Below the pieces are notes generated by a model. It saw nothing but the letters and a program-made list of their open reading frames with translations, was not told where the DNA came from and did no database searches. Positions 1 through 10,486 of a DNA stretch of 64,000 bases are shown here, piece by piece. Origin of the DNA: Heligmosomoides polygyrus polygyrus (lineage: Eukaryota; Nematoda; Chromadorea; Rhabditida; Heligmosomidae). Both the position numbers and the translations under genes were made by a program. Numbering within the stretch: position 1 is the first letter of the stretch; each line of letters begins with the position of its first letter. The stretch is taken from the NCBI GenBank assembly GCA_947396885.1, contig OX377206.1, positions 87,665,960 to 87,729,959 on the forward strand. The letters are read 5' to 3'.

Positions 1-844
1 AGCATATCGGGAAACAGTTTTAACATATTTGGCCTATAGGTGCAAGGGGAAGACGCATCCTGTAAAAAATTTGTTGATACTGTTTCCTGCGAGACCGCGT
101 GTCGATTACGTAAATGTGGCGGTACGCAGCCTCAAGTCGAAACTAACGCCGATTTTTGACCTACTCTCTAAATCGAATCTAATTCTAAATTCTTTCCTCC
201 TTCTCAATCTAATTTTGTCCGCCTCAGTTTTCATGTGTTTTAAAGTTTAATTTTTGAATTATGGTGGGATAAACATTACGGGGTTTTTATACTACGTACC
301 GTACTCATGGACGTTGTTATATTCAAATTTTCCAGGTAGTCACGAATTATGGTGTGAATATCGTCAGTTGGACGGCTTCTGTAGCCTTTTTACTATCTAC
401 ATAGTGATTTATTCCGTTATCGGATGGACAAGATAGTGTTTCATCCCTCTCAAATATGCTTTGTCTCTCGCTCGTCATAGAGACTAAGCAGGGAAGGGTC
501 TCAGGCGTAGGTCTGAACGGGGGAAATGAATAGTACTGCGAGATCTCCACTCTGCATATAGTAGAACATGCAGTCATGCACTAAATGTGCAATGTGCAGC
601 CGTGAGGTTTTCTGAAGTCACTTCCTCCCTTCCTAGATGCTTCTCTGATACTTTGGAGACGTTCCGTTCTGTTCGCTTCTCGCCGATATTCTACTGCGAT
701 GAACAGAGTGGATTTGTAGTTGTGCTGGTGGCGGAAGAAAGCCCTTGTTTGGTGCCAGAGCGCAGCTCAAAATTTCTGACCAACCTAACACAGAGTTAGG
801 CATTCATTTAATGGCTATTTTTTTTGCGTTCTTTTAGCTGCTCA
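1..844. other. Unassigned left flank
   Basis: No gene, RNA or clear repeat is recognised here. Short open frames exist on both strands but none carries a known motif or convincing splice sites. The right end leads into an old palindromic repeat. Confidence 0.5.
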
Positions 845-1243
845 CCTTACAAGGGAAGCTTATGAACTTTTCCAAAAGATTCTCAACGAGAGCTATATGG
901 CTGTAGGACATGAGACGAGGAGCACTTAAGTGTTTTTCGTTTTTGCTACGGTCACTGTATGGTCCGAAAATGTCGAAAACCTGTCGCAAGGCAACCCCAT
1001 GTGGCTGTCGGGATGATGTCTACCAGCAGTGTCGAGTTGGCCGAGTGGATGTAGTTGAGGACCCGTAAGCACGAGGTAGGGGGTTTGAATCCAGACCTAT
1101 GCAAATTGGTCAGTCAAATTGGGCAGTCATTTTGCATCTTCTGCCATCATCATGAAAACTTTAAAGTTTTTTTTCCGATTTGTCACTATTGTGAACCATT
1201 CTGTCTTGCAGGCTCTACGAATTAGTATGTTACAGGGAGGTGT
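845..1243 (+). repeat. Left arm of outer, old palindromic element
   Basis: This stretch matches the reverse complement of about 9418-9818 over roughly 400 bp with many differences. Shared blocks include TCTCAACGAGA near 883, TGGTCCGAAAATG near 960, GAGTTGGCCGAGTGG near 1033 and ATGTTACAGGGAG near 1228. The block at about 1030-1100 looks like a decayed tRNA (Ser/Leu-like) head with a box A and a box B-like GGTTTGAATCC. I infer an old foldback element later split by the 7.8-kb composite at 1315-9118. Confidence 0.7.
1030..1102 (+). repeat. tRNA-like SINE head, decayed (Ser/Leu-like)
   Basis: GAGTTGGCCGAGTGGATG fits a box A of a long-variable-arm tRNA and GGGTTTGAATCCAGACC fits a box B plus T arm. 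The acceptor stem does not close, so this is not a working tRNA gene. An inverted relative lies at about 9560-9640 inside the partner arm. Confidence 0.55.
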
Positions 1244-1314
1244 AATTGCTTGGATTTTTGTTATTGTCATTATTATTATCCGTTTGTTATTTGTTGTTAT
1301 CCCTCTTTATAATA

Positions 1315-2295
1315 TAACAAGTGCTTCGACACGCCTGTCGGCGTGTCTCGCAGTTACGCGCTTCGCGCGACCTTAGAGAGTCACTAAGCCAAGATCACTC
1401 ACTTCAAGCAGCTGCTCTGCTTGTGCAGCCTTCTCGTCACCTTAGCAGTAAAAGAGATATTTGAAAACCCTAATAATTTCGAACCTTGGTTTACCTTCTT
1501 TAAGATCAGGTGAGTAGTTCTTCGATATGAAGCCGTCCAGCTCTCCCTCCCTCCATCTTCAACATCTCTTCAACGTCAGCACTATCTTCAGACAGTTCAG
1601 AAACGTAATTTATTTGCGCTAATCAGTGCTTTCGTCCTCAGACTGTTGTGGAGCACTCCTTCGGCCGTAGTACCCGCGTGTCTCCCACCCCCCCCCCCCA
1701 CGCCGATCGGTTAAATCTGGGAGAAAACCACCGGTCTGGCGATCGATAATATCGATCGATTCCACATTGAAACTTTCCACCTGATGTGGAGCACTCCTTC
1801 GACCATAATACCCGCGTGTCTCCCACCCTCTCCCCACCCCGATCGGTTAAATCTGGAAGAAAACCACCGGCGTGTCTCCCACCCCCTCCCCACCCCGATC
1901 AGTTAAACCTGGGACAAAACCACCGGCGTGTCTCCCACCCCCTCCCTACCCTGATCGTTTAAATCTCGGAGAAAACCACCGGTCAGGACCTCGTTTAGCC
2001 CACCGCTGAAGTTTCGTGCCGCTTGACCCACATCCGCAAAAAATCGACGATATCGATCAATATCGATTGTCTCCCCTGCTGTGAAGGCCTTCCGTCGATG
2101 ATCATCTAAATGCCCAGGCACGGTTGCCGACGTCTTCGGCACGTCTACGGCTCACCATGCACGGTCGCCGACGTGTTCGGCACGTCTATCGAGTCGCCAG
2201 GCACGGTCGCCGACATGTTCTGCTCGTCTACTGAGTCGCCAGGCGCGTAGAAGCCGTCTGAGTATATTCGCTAATTTCTTGCCTTAATTTGTGCC
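1315..2295 (+). repeat. 981-bp terminal direct repeat, copy 1
   Basis: It begins TAACAAGTGCTTCGACACG and ends TTTGTGCC, and recurs at 8138-9118. Near its start are two short hairpin-forming runs (GACACGCCTGTCGGCGTGTC and GCGCTTCGCGC). The middle holds four degenerate units of about 58 bp containing CGTGTCTCCCACCCC and GATCGGTTAAATCTGGGAGA. The end holds three units of about 45-50 bp with GGCACGGTCGCCGACGTG. There are no TG...CA termini, so it is not a typical LTR. The minus-strand open frames inside follow from the tandem units and are not supported as genes. Confidence 0.9.
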
Positions 2296-3346
2296 ATACC
2301 GCTCCTAATTCGTGAACAATCGACGCTTTGCGACAGATTTTTCCGTCGCAAACCGTCGCAGTGCCATAACTTCGTTCAAATTTAGTTATATGAAAATTAA
2401 ATTGCACCATTAGATTCACCACCCACCTACCAATCCAAATACCTGCTCAGACTATAGAATTGCAAACTCTTGACCTAGTTGTGGAGCTCGTCCTCCCAAA
2501 CGTCCGCTAATTGATTTACGACCTCTCGAAAACCGCCATTGGCGTCTTCCTTGACCACTCCACTAGCCAGCTTCGTCCAAATCCGGAATTCACTATTTTT
2601 CTCAAAAAATCTGAATTTAGCTTGTTGTAGCTGTTGCTGCAACATTAAACACTAGCAGATTTGGTTAATTTTGATCCCGTCGCAAGTTTAATCCAAATAC
2701 GCTGAAGGTCCACTTTCAGGCCGCTATTCCGCACCGAATGTACTCTCCCGTGCAAACATTTATTTATGTTAAGCCAGCTGAGAAAACCTCCTTTAAACTC
2801 TGCCAAAACAGGTTTAAGAGCTAAAAACGGCCCCTTATAATTAACTCCAAGTACGCAGTTTTCTTCAGCTGTAATGGATTTTCCACATATTTAATTGGTT
2901 GCAAGATGTGTATTAGAGCAGTGACGGAGCTCGATCCTTCTTTATTGGACGGCATCGTTGGTCAGCGTTCGAGAACTGGCAGGTGATGAAGCAGTCTCCA
3001 TCCGAAGTGGTCATTTTATGGCCTTAACTGGGACCCAGTTTTGCGAATTTCCCTCCTTTTCTTCGGTTTAGTCTCCAGGTTTGCTCTGAATGAGAAAACG
3101 GTTTGGCTGGTGATTTTTGTCACCCTAGCAGCTTTCCGACGATATAACATGGCTCAGATGCGAGATGGTCGAAATTTTACCCTATCTGCACCCTGTCGAC
3201 TATGAGACCGGGACCTGGACTCGGCCTGAGCCCAGCGCTCGGTGACAGCGCACCGCCGATGACCCTTGTTCGGCTCGCGCCTGAGTGCGATACCCAGTGG
3301 CAGTGTCCTACTAGCAATAAAACCAACGCCGATCAGTCTTCTAAGA
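2296..3346 (+). repeat. Inner inverted repeat, left arm (about 1.05 kb)
   Basis: This arm is the reverse complement of 7084-8135 with only scattered differences. Its outer end carries a short palindrome, TTTGCGACAG...CTGTCGCAAA type (about 2330-2360), that also appears in the foldback element at 10487-11818. A short plus-strand frame starting at 3202 is kept in both arms. Confidence 0.9.
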
Positions 3347-3977
3347 ACTGTTCCATGCTCCGCCTTTGCTCTTGAATTGTTTGTGTTTTAGTTGCCCTAA
3401 CCCAATGTAAATTCTGTAAACAGTCGCTATTTGTTGTTGCAAATATAGTTCGTCTCCTCAAAATCAAAATTCACTTTCGAGTTCTTATATTCATCGCTTT
3501 TTCCTCCCTTTATATTTATATTATTTTTTATATTTATATTTACAATTTTGAAGGAAATTACACACTTTTAAGATCAAATTGGACATTTTTTCAAGCAAAG
3601 TTGGACACTCTTCTATGTAAGCTCGACGCCTTTTGAATAAAACCGAACATCTATGAAATCAAAAAGAGCGTCTTTCAGATTAAATAACGGACTCTCCAAA
3701 GCAGCATATTTTTAGCATATTAAAGAGATCGTGTTTTTTTCTTTGAAAAGTTGTAAAGCTTTATTTTAGCTGAAAGGATAATGAATTGTGAAAATCCTTT
3801 TAAACGGTACAAGCATTTTTTAAGCACATCTTGTATGGAGCCGAAGGAAATGAACCCACGGCTTCACATTTTTACAAGAAAAGAGTTCGTTCGAAGGACA
3901 ACAATGCTCTGAATCAGTTTACTGAGAAAATAGACGAACGCTACGGGGACGAACCAATGTTATTCTCAGTACCTTAA
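3347..3977. other. AT-rich spacer inside the composite
   Basis: No gene or known repeat is seen. The stretch is AT-rich and lies between the left inner arm and the Tc1-type element that begins at 3980. Confidence 0.5.
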
Positions 3978-4966
3978 TACAGGGTGTCCCAAAATGTAAG
4001 CACTGTTTGAAGTAACTTCTCCTTAAAGGAACTGGTGTTTTTTAAGACTTGGCAAAAACAAAAACTTGAAAGCACATTACACCTTGCAAAAAATGCAGAT
4101 TCTATTTGAAAGGTTCTAACATTGTTGCTAGCGAAGCTTTGGAAGATGTTTGAAACTCATATGAAGGCACAGGATAACGAGATTTCTGTGGCATGCAAAT
4201 GGTCAAGATTGCTCTATGCCCCGCCCGAAACCTTGCAATTCAGACTCGATTGATTGTGCATGAGTGGGTGGTGCCTTGCAGAATTAGTCGCTGAATCGCG
4301 TCCGCACTTCGACGATGTTTCCGAACTTCCAATAGCACTTCAGGATAAACTTCTTCTCCTCGAAGGAAGCCTAGAGCTAGGCATGACTCTTGTTATAGGC
4401 TCAGATATGTAGAGAGCGTTATCAGAGTAATAGCCAGATCGATGAATTGTGCAACCAATAAACTCACATGTCACTTGTCTTTCACGTGATTGTCAAGTTC
4501 TAAACATTAAAAGAAGCATAGCACAGGTTAATGTGGCCAAGTAGTAGCAAGACTGTAAGACGCATTCAGCGCATGCATAATCAATCGAGTCTAAAATGTA
4601 AGGTTTCGGACGAGTGCATGGTGCGATCTTGACCATTTGAACGTCACAGAATTTTTGCTATCCTGTGCTTTCATATGAGTCTCGAACAGCTCCAAAAGCT
4701 TTATTAGCAGCAATGTTAGAACCTTTCAAATAGAACCTGCATTTTTTTGAACACCCTGAATTTTTCAAGACATAGTGTGTTTTTAAGTTTGAAACTTTAA
4801 AAGGAGCACAAATTAATCAACTCGGCCCATTTAAGAAGAAATTACAACAAGTATTTAAGTAAAACACAATCAATCGAGTGCAAAATGCAAGAATTTAGAC
4901 GAGTGCATGGCGCAATCCATATCGCTCATATGTCAGAAAATTTCTATTTTCGTAGGCTTTCATATG

Positions 4967-5507
4967 TGCAGCTTGGTCCAAGTGGCGATCGTTCACTGGC
5001 ATGCTCTGCGATAGGAAGATACCAGAGCGCTTGAAGTCAAAAATATATAGAACCGTTGTCCGGCCGGTAGCGATGTACGGTGCTGAGTGTTGGCCTGCGA
5101 CCAAGGAGGTTGAAACGCACCTCAGCGTCATGGAGACGAAGATGCTGCGCTGGACGGCTGGAGTCACGCGCATGGACCGCATCCGAAACGATGCTATTCG
5201 GCAGAAGTTCGGTGTCGCGCCGATAGCGGACAAGATGCGCGAAGCTCGCTTACGATGGTACGGCACGTTCTGCGTGGAAAGGAAGATAGCGTTCGCGAGA
5301 TAGGCCTTAAGTTCGAGGTGGTAGGAAAGCGGCCTAGAGGGCGTCCGAAGCAGCGCTGGTCTGACACGTTACATTTGGACTTGAAGGTTGCTGGTGTCCA
5401 CCTTGATCTAGCGCTGGATCGGGAGAGGTGGCGTCATGACACCAGAATAGCGGACCCTGCTACGAAGCGGGACAGACGCTGAAGAAGAAGAAGAAGAAGA
5501 AGAAGAA
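4967..5507 (+). mobile_element. 5'-truncated RTE-like non-LTR retrotransposon insertion
   Basis: The insert is bounded by a 15-bp target duplication, GTAGGCTTTCATATG at 4952-4966 and GTAGGCATTCATATG at 5508-5522 (one mismatch). It ends in about nine GAA units directly after a stop codon, a typical RTE-clade 3' microsatellite tail. It carries only the far C-terminal part of the polymerase protein. It landed inside the Tc1-type element and is therefore younger than it. Confidence 0.9.
5001..5482 (+). pseudogene. C-terminal end of RTE-type reverse transcriptase, frameshifted
   Basis: The reading runs in one frame to about 5270 (motifs YGAECWPATKEVE and ARLRWYG) and continues in another frame from about 5255 (HVLRGKED, KRPRGRPKQRW, ending TKRDRR and a stop at 5480-5482). 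These are hallmark tail motifs of RTE-clade non-LTR polymerases: a cysteine-containing connection region followed by the RLRWYGHV and RGRPKxRW blocks. The endonuclease and the catalytic YxDD core are absent because the copy is truncated at its 5' end. One frameshift joins the halves, so it is dead. It may derive from a family still active elsewhere in the genome. Confidence 0.88.
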
Positions 5508-5611
5508 GTAGGCATTCATATGAGACTTTATCTTCTTCAGTACCTTTACCGTGAGCAAAGTTATCACCCTTCGAACAGTGCTTTCATTTTTGGGACACCC
5601 TGTAGTGCCTC

Positions 5612-5815
5612 TCGCGCAGGCCAGCAAGGAATTCCATTCCTACGGAGTAGGTGAACTGGCCTCCTCTTCTCTGGTATGGGTACGTAGGTCATTGTAATGG
5701 CCAAATACGCGTTTAAATTGCTCCCACGATATCCAGTACAAGTAGAACGCTTGGCGCAATCTAGAAGAGGTCTGGTAACTACGACACCTGTATCTTTATC
5801 TTATTTTTATCTTGA
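5612..5815 (+). mobile_element. SINE-A, degenerate and 5'-truncated
   Basis: The body is recognisable (GGTGAACTGG, GTCATTGTAATGGCCAAATACGC, CACGATATCC, AGAACGCTTGGCGCA blocks) and is followed by a TATCTTTATC-like tail. The tRNA-like head is missing. Confidence 0.65.
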
Positions 5816-7083
5816 TGCTTCTACATTTTGCTAGACACTAAGAACACTAAGGTAATAGCAAATTTTTTCAAATGCGCCGCGCATTCCACTTTCAGAACCA
5901 AAATTCACATAGTAGTTTATACCTATGTACATCGCTATACCTATGCTATACCCACCCACCATAGCTTATACCTGTGCACATCCACCTTGTAAACTACTTG
6001 GATCATCCTGTGAAAATCTTTTTTTTTTCGTTCACCGCATGTCGTGGCGCAACATCCTATTCAGTAAGCAGACGGTACAGGTTTGACTCTCTTCTGCAGC
6101 GAGAGGTTTGGTCGTAACAAGGTATCCTTACCGCAGCAATTTGTGACTTATACAACTAAGACTAAGTAGACGGCAAATAGCGGTGGTGGGACGAACGCTG
6201 CTCTAGCAAAGCTGAGGCCGCAACAAATCAGCTTTAGTTGACTCGGGAGTACGTCGTTTGGATAGGACTTTCGTGGCTCCAGCATTGGTATTGAATAGCA
6301 ACCCCTTATAGAGAGCACATAACAACTGCGTCGCCTATTATATATAGTTAATTATTTATAACTGCATCTTAAGTGTGCTCCTAAAAAATAGGGTAAAAAC
6401 AAAACAAAGCAATCCTGCACAATTTTGGTTGACACCGCTGATCAACAAAGTAAAAACATCATTATGCACTGCAATTTCGTATTTTTCAGCAATGTGTTGC
6501 CATTAGAAGCCCTAACACTAGAAGCTTGCACAATGAATGGTCGTAAAAATGAGAATAAGAGTGATAAACCAATCTCATTTAATATAATTAAATAATAATA
6601 ATATTAGTCAACGATACACCTCTCATATTTCTATATTTTTGTTCCCGAAAACGATCACGTATCCAGGACATTCCCTGGAGGAACCAAAGGGGCCTTAGCA
6701 GTTGCAGATCACCTTTATAGCAGCTGCCGCTGCGAAAGCGTGGAACCGCTACCTCAGGCACAACAACCGTCATTTGTCTTTTTAAAGACAGTCATTAAGA
6801 TATAATAAACTGCAATGTCTATTAAGGAGGGATGAAGAATTTCTTGATGGCAACTAGAACGTCAGCAGCGAGAGCAGTTTCAGTGTGACGTGTGCAGCAC
6901 AGCGCAAGCACTTTCTACGGAGACTTTTCTGGCTTTCTTGCAAACTTCGAGTAGTGTGGAACACAGAGATCAAAAAGGCAAGGTAGTGCTGACCTGTTAA
7001 GCAGGTGCACTTTCTTTTCGATTGTGCTCGCAGGAGTACTTGTATCTATTTCAATCTCTCTAACGTTCTTATAAGAACTTTCC
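5816..7083. other. Spacer inside the composite, nothing assigned
   Basis: No gene is supported. A weak tRNA-like SINE piece may lie at about 6045-6130 (GGTTTGACTC box B-like). The remainder is AT-rich without visible repeat structure. Confidence 0.4.
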
Positions 7084-8135
7084 TTAGAAGACCGATCGGT
7101 GTTGGTTTTATTGCTAGTAGGACACTGCCACTGGGTATCGCACTCAGGCGCGAGCCGAACAAGGGTCATCGGCGGTGCGGTGTCACCGAGCGCTGGGCTC
7201 AGGCCGAGTCCAGGTCCCGGTCTCATAGTCGACAGGGTGCAGATAGGGTAAAATTTCGACCATCTCGCATCTGAGCCATGTTATATCGTCGGAAAGCTGC
7301 TAGGGTGACAAAAATCACCAGCCAAACCGTTTTCTCATTCAGAGCAAACCTGGAGACTAAACCGAAGAAAAGGAGGGAAATTCGCAAAACTGGGTCCCAG
7401 TTAAGGCCATAAAATGACCACTTCGGATGGAGACTGCTTCATCACCTGCCAGTTCTCGAATGCTAACCAACGATGCCGTCCAATAAAGAAGGATCGAGCT
7501 CCGTCGCTGCTCTAATACACATCTTGCAACCAATTAAATATGTGAAAAATCCACTACAGCTGAAAAAAAAACTGCGTACTAGGAGTTAATTATAAGGGGC
7601 CGTTTTTTAGCTCTTAAACCTGTTTTGGCAGAGCTTAAAGGAGGTTTTCCCAGCTGGCTTAACATAAATAAATGTTTGCACGGGAGAGAACATTCGGTGC
7701 GGAATAGCGGCCTGAACGTGGACCTTCAGCGTATTTGGATTAAACTTGCGACGGGATCAAAATTAACCAAATCTGCTAGTGTTTAGTGTTGCAGCAACAG
7801 CTACAACAAGCTGAATTCAGATTTTTTGAGAAAAATAGTGAATTCCGGATTTGGACGAAGCTGGCTAGTGGAGTGGTCAAGGAAGACGCCAATGGCGGTT
7901 TTCGAGAGGTCGTAAATCTATTAGCGAACGTTTGGGAGGACGAGCTCCACAACTAGGTCAAGAGTTCGCAATTCTATAGTCTAAGCAGGTAGTTGGATTG
8001 GTAGGTGGGTGGTGAATCTAATGGTGCAATTTAATTTTCATATAACTAAATTTGAACGAAGTTATGGCACTGCGACGGTTTGCGACGGAAAAATCTGTCG
8101 CAAAGCGTCGATTGTTCACGAATTAGGAGCGGTAT
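7084..8135 (-). repeat. Inner inverted repeat, right arm
   Basis: This is the reverse complement of 2296-3346. It runs from CTTAGAAGACCGATCGG to GCGGTAT, then two bases separate it from the second direct repeat. An open frame on the minus strand (7226 downwards) opens with the same MRPGPGLGLSPALGD residues as the frame at 3202 in the left arm. Confidence 0.9.
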
Positions 8136-8137
8136 TG

Positions 8138-9118
8138 TAACAAGTGCTTCGACACGCCTGTCGGCGTGTCTCGCAGTTACGCGCTTCGCGCGACCTTAGA
8201 GAGTCACTAAGCCAAGATCACTCACTTCAAGCAGCTGCTCTGCTTGTGCAGCCTTCTCGTCACCTTAGCAGTAAAAGAGATATTTGAAAACCCTAATAAT
8301 TTCGAACCTTGGTTTACCTTCTTTAAGATCAGGTGAGTAGTTCTTCGATATGAAGCCGTCCAGCTCTCCCTCCCTCCATCTTCAACATCTCTTCAACGTC
8401 AGCACTATCTTCAGACAGTTCAGAAACGTAATTTATTTGCGCTAATCAGTGCTTTCGTCCTCAGACTGTTGTGGAGCACTCCTTCGGCCGTAGTACCCGC
8501 GTGTCTCCCACCCCCCCCCCCCACGCCGATCGGTTAAATCTGGGAGAAAACCACCGGTCTGGCGATCGATAATATCGATCGATTCCACATTGAAACTTTC
8601 CACCTGATGTGGAGCACTCCTTCGACCATAATACCCGCGTGTCTCCCACCCTCTCCCCACCCCGATCGGTTAAATCTGGAAGAAAACCACCGGCGTGTCT
8701 CCCACCCCCTCCCCACCCCGATCAGTTAAACCTGGGACAAAACCACCGGCGTGTCTCCCACCCCCTCCCTACCCTGATCGTTTAAATCTCGGAGAAAACC
8801 ACCGGTCAGGACCTCGTTTAGCCCACCGCTGAAGTTTCGTGCCGCTTGACCCACATCCGCAAAAAATCGACGATATCGATCAATATCGATTGTCTCCCCT
8901 GCTGTGAAGGCCTTCCGTCGATGATCATCTAAATGCCCAGGCACGGTTGCCGACGTCTTCGGCACGTCTACGGCTCACCATGCACGGTCGCCGACGTGTT
9001 CGGCACGTCTATCGAGTCGCCAGGCACGGTCGCCGACATGTTCTGCTCGTCTACTGAGTCGCCAGGCGCGTAGAAGCCGTCTGAGTATATTCGCTAATTT
9101 CTTGCCTTAATTTGTGCC
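8138..9118 (+). repeat. 981-bp terminal direct repeat, copy 2
   Basis: It has the same start, end, length and internal tandem units as 1315-2295, and all four minus-strand open frames in the two copies translate identically. The copies therefore look (nearly) identical, which points to a recent event or gene conversion. Confidence 0.9.
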
Positions 9119-9417
9119 CCGTAATTTCCCCTATTTTATGCCTCATCGCCGATCGATAGTGTGACTCATCGCTTAGTGGATTATTATATAGTATGATATT
9201 TGACAGAAGTTTTACTTACTGGCACATGAATCGTGTCTGTGCTCACCCGTCTTCAACCAACGTCTTCGCAAGAAAGAAACATGGGGTAGTAAATAACACA
9301 TCAATTGTAAACAAATTGTAGATGGCCGTAGATGCATATCGAGCGCAGGCACTTTGGAAGAAAATATGTGCAAGAACGAAGTCTATCGAAACTGTTGGTT
9401 GCCGTTTCTGCGCAAAC
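9119..9417. other. Spacer between composite and outer palindrome arm
   Basis: No gene or repeat recognised in about 300 bp. Confidence 0.45.
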
Positions 9418-9818
9418 ACATCTCCCTGTAACATAGACTACTAATGCATGGAGTGTGCAAGAGAGAATGCTTCACAATAGTGTGAAAATGAAAAAAAAAC
9501 TTGAATGATTTCATGATAGTGGCCGAAGATGCAAAGTCATAGCAGCAATTTGCATAGGTGCGGATCCGAACTTCCGAGCTCGCGCTTTTGAGCCCTTAAC
9601 ACTACCCACTCAGCCAACTCGGCATTGGCTCGGCACTCTAGGCGGCATCCTGCCAATCACATGGTGTTGCCATGCGACAGTTTTTCGTCATCTTCGGACC
9701 ACCCGGTAGCCCATAGCAAAATCGAAAAATACTTCTGTGCTCCTTGTCTCGTGCTCTACAAAACTATGTAGGTCTCGTTGAGATTCTTTGGAGGAAGGTC
9801 ACATGCCTCCCTTGTTGC
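9418..9818 (-). repeat. Right arm of outer, old palindromic element
   Basis: This is the inverted partner of 845-1243 and includes the same decayed tRNA-like head on the minus strand at about 9560-9640 (GAGTTGGCTGAGTGGGTAG and GAAGTTCGGATCCGCACC). A more distant relative is seen near 26730-27080. Confidence 0.7.
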
Positions 9819-9822
9819 TTGA

Positions 9823-10478
9823 ATGCATGCGAAATTCGAAAATAAGTGATTTTTTCTCATCGCCCCAACAGTGGTTTGGGGAGAGATCCCGCAATCTTTG
9901 ATGAGCAACGTGTCCGATTACAGAAAGGAGTACTGAAACGAAGAACTCTCATCACGTGTTCGCATTTCTTGGCTGTTTGGCTGTCGCAGTGTTTGGGCAC
10001 GTACACTCACGTCACTATGCGCCGTAGGACCATTGAGCTGATCAAACATCAGGTGGTCAGCAGATCTCAGGAATTCTACTAGTGCGTCTTTTGTGTAATT
10101 AAATTTTTTTAATTGCGCAGTTTGTTCATATTTGTGGAATTTATGGAGTGTTCGTAGGTTTCTATGTAACAGCTCAAGTTCGGCATCCAACATGATGTTT
10201 TAGGGGTGTTACCAACAATCACACTAGTTGAAATTGTCTTTCGAACGCACATTTAACTTCTACTTCTACTATACTGTTCCATAGTCTTTCGTGATCTACT
10301 GGTACCTTCTGTTGACGGTGTATTTTCTGCTCGAGATGAAGTTATGAATATTATGTAGAAGCTATAGATTAGTTGGTTCGTAATTCCTTCATGGCTATAT
10401 CGGTAGTGTTTCATTGATGAAGTTCGAAGTAGTCAACGGTTATTGATGACGTGCTATTGCTTTATTATTTCTATGAAT
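9823..10478. other. Unassigned stretch
   Basis: No gene is supported. Short frames on both strands overlap without motifs, and no repeat ends are seen. Confidence 0.45.
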
Positions 10479-10486
10479 GACTCGTA

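Larger units (their letters stand above)
3980..5602. mobile_element. Tc1/mariner-type non-autonomous element with TA duplication
   Basis: The ends are inverted copies of CAGGGTGTCCCAAAAATG followed by AAGCACTGTTYGAAG, flanked by TA on both sides (3978-3979 and 5603-5604). Inside, about 4080-4265 and 4565-4765 are inverted relatives of each other, giving a foldback core. It is interrupted at 4967-5507 by an RTE-like retrotransposon piece. No transposase is visible. Another end of the same family lies at about 40308-40375. Confidence 0.85.
1315..9118. mobile_element. 7.8-kb composite with direct repeats outside inverted repeats
   Basis: The order is direct repeat (1315-2295), inverted-repeat arm (2296-3346), unique or nested middle (3347-7083), inverted partner arm (7084-8135), then the second direct repeat (8138-9118) in the same orientation as the first. 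The direct repeats abut the arms with 0 and 2 bp between. The direct repeats look essentially identical and the arms differ at only a few percent of sites, so the structure is recent or kept alike by gene conversion. No gag, polymerase, integrase or transposase of its own is visible and no clear target duplication flanks it. The architecture does not match a standard LTR, DIRS or TIR element that I know; a non-autonomous member of an unknown family, or a product of recombination between foldback repeats, is possible. Confidence 0.75.

Noticed and set aside
1315..2295. Classical LTR retrotransposon ends
   Set aside because: There are no TG...CA termini, no primer-binding site or polypurine tract next to them, no gag-pol inside, and large inverted arms abut them.
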